Below, piece by piece: positions 63,853 through 64,000 of a stretch of 64,000 bases of DNA (position 1 is the first letter of the stretch; the number at the start of each line of letters is the position of its first letter). This DNA comes from Phycisphaerales bacterium (lineage in GTDB: Bacteria > Planctomycetota > Phycisphaerae > Phycisphaerales > UBA1924), in the NCBI GenBank assembly GCA_905339235.1, contig CAJPFG010000006.1:124001-188000 (forward strand), given 5' to 3'. Under the pieces are notes generated by a model. It ran no database searches, was not told the DNA's origin, and was given only the letters and a program-made list of their open reading frames with translations. The position numbers were made by a program, and so were the translations under genes.

Positions 63853-64000
63853 TCAACCGATCCGGGCCTTGCCGCCCATGTACGGCCGCAGCGCTTCGGG
63901 GATTGTCACGGTTCCGTCCGCGTTCTGGTGCATCTCGAGGATCGGGATGAGCACGCGCGGGCTGGCGAGTACGGTGTTGTTGAGCGAGTGGCAGAAGACC
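63853..64000 (-). CDS. serS: Seryl-tRNA synthetase, C-terminal end (partial)
   Basis: Partial: only the last 48 codons lie in the window. They read [20 protein letters not shown], then [20 protein letters not shown] and end in MGGKARIG, the motif 3 end and C-terminus of SerRS, which charges tRNA-Ser. Motif 3 in SerRS includes the Asn-Asn-Thr and Arg-Val seen here. The stop at 63853-63855 is 3 bases before the FkbM gene, so the two are probably cotranscribed. Confidence 0.92.
   Translation of the reverse strand, partial: VFCHSLNNTVLASPRVLIPILEMHQNADGTVTIPEALRPYMGGKARIG

Noticed and set aside
1-64000. CRISPR arrays, rRNA and tRNA genes
   Set aside because: No regularly spaced repeats and no rRNA or tRNA consensus sequences were seen in the intergenic regions on either strand.

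Overview
The window is high-GC DNA that reads like a planctomycete, most likely of the class Phycisphaerae. The pointers are exported proteins ending in a Pro-Gly-Ala-Leu hydrophobic segment plus Arg cluster (PEP-CTERM-like), a secreted protein ending in dockerin-type repeats, a B12-dependent ribonucleotide reductase, and housekeeping genes scattered in short operons on both strands. This is an inference from gene content; no rRNA or tRNA gene was found, and no CRISPR array.

Layout. 1-5 kb: ABC transporter pair (permease cut by the window edge), gcvH, a TIM-barrel sugar isomerase-like protein, cmk and plsC. 4.5-9.3 kb: a MarR/SRPBCC operon with a palindromic operator, a DUF58 protein, small hypotheticals, a TPR-YggX fusion and dihydroorotate dehydrogenase. 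9.3-15.2 kb: serine hydrolase and a divergent RND efflux adaptor/pump pair. 15.1-21.3 kb: smc and a FlgI-like lipoprotein. 21.8-27.5 kb: dcd and nrdJ. Between them sits a 457-bp inverted-repeat-bounded element encoding an S23-type four-helix-bundle protein, and nrdJ carries an intein directly before its predicted radical cysteine. 27.5-29.8 kb: a hairpin-rich intergenic region and two tandem PEP-CTERM-like paralogues with matching promoters. 29.8-42.2 kb: flavin reductase, dockerin protein, mdh, an FKBP fusion, a DnaJ-like protein, a sugar transferase, a methyltransferase, a membrane zinc-ribbon protein, mnmG and a cation/proton antiporter. 42.2-49.3 kb: UVR-motif protein, primary-type sigma factor, a large exported protein of unknown function, trxB, a methyltransferase, a sugar dehydrogenase and an ACT-like protein. 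49.4-52.6 kb: iscS-iscU-erpA and an anti-sigma/anti-sigma-antagonist pair. 52.7-64 kb: a secretin with a very long N-terminal region, an unknown, coaX, a shortened MnmE-like GTPase, a membrane-anchored TPR-like protein, an RluA-type pseudouridine synthase, a Gly/Arg/Pro-rich exported protein, a frameshifted FkbM methyltransferase and the 3' end of serS.

How it fits together. dcd and nrdJ both feed DNA precursors; cmk and pyrD also belong to pyrimidine metabolism. mnmG and the MnmE-like GTPase lie about 20 kb apart and could act on the same tRNA wobble position, although the GTPase lacks key MnmE features. iscS, iscU and erpA form a compact Fe-S assembly operon. The most unusual items are the inverted-repeat-flanked four-helix-bundle element, the intein, the stacked hairpins around 27.84-28.03 kb, the degenerate MnmE, the TPR-YggX fusion and the FlgI-like lipoprotein with no flagellar neighbours.
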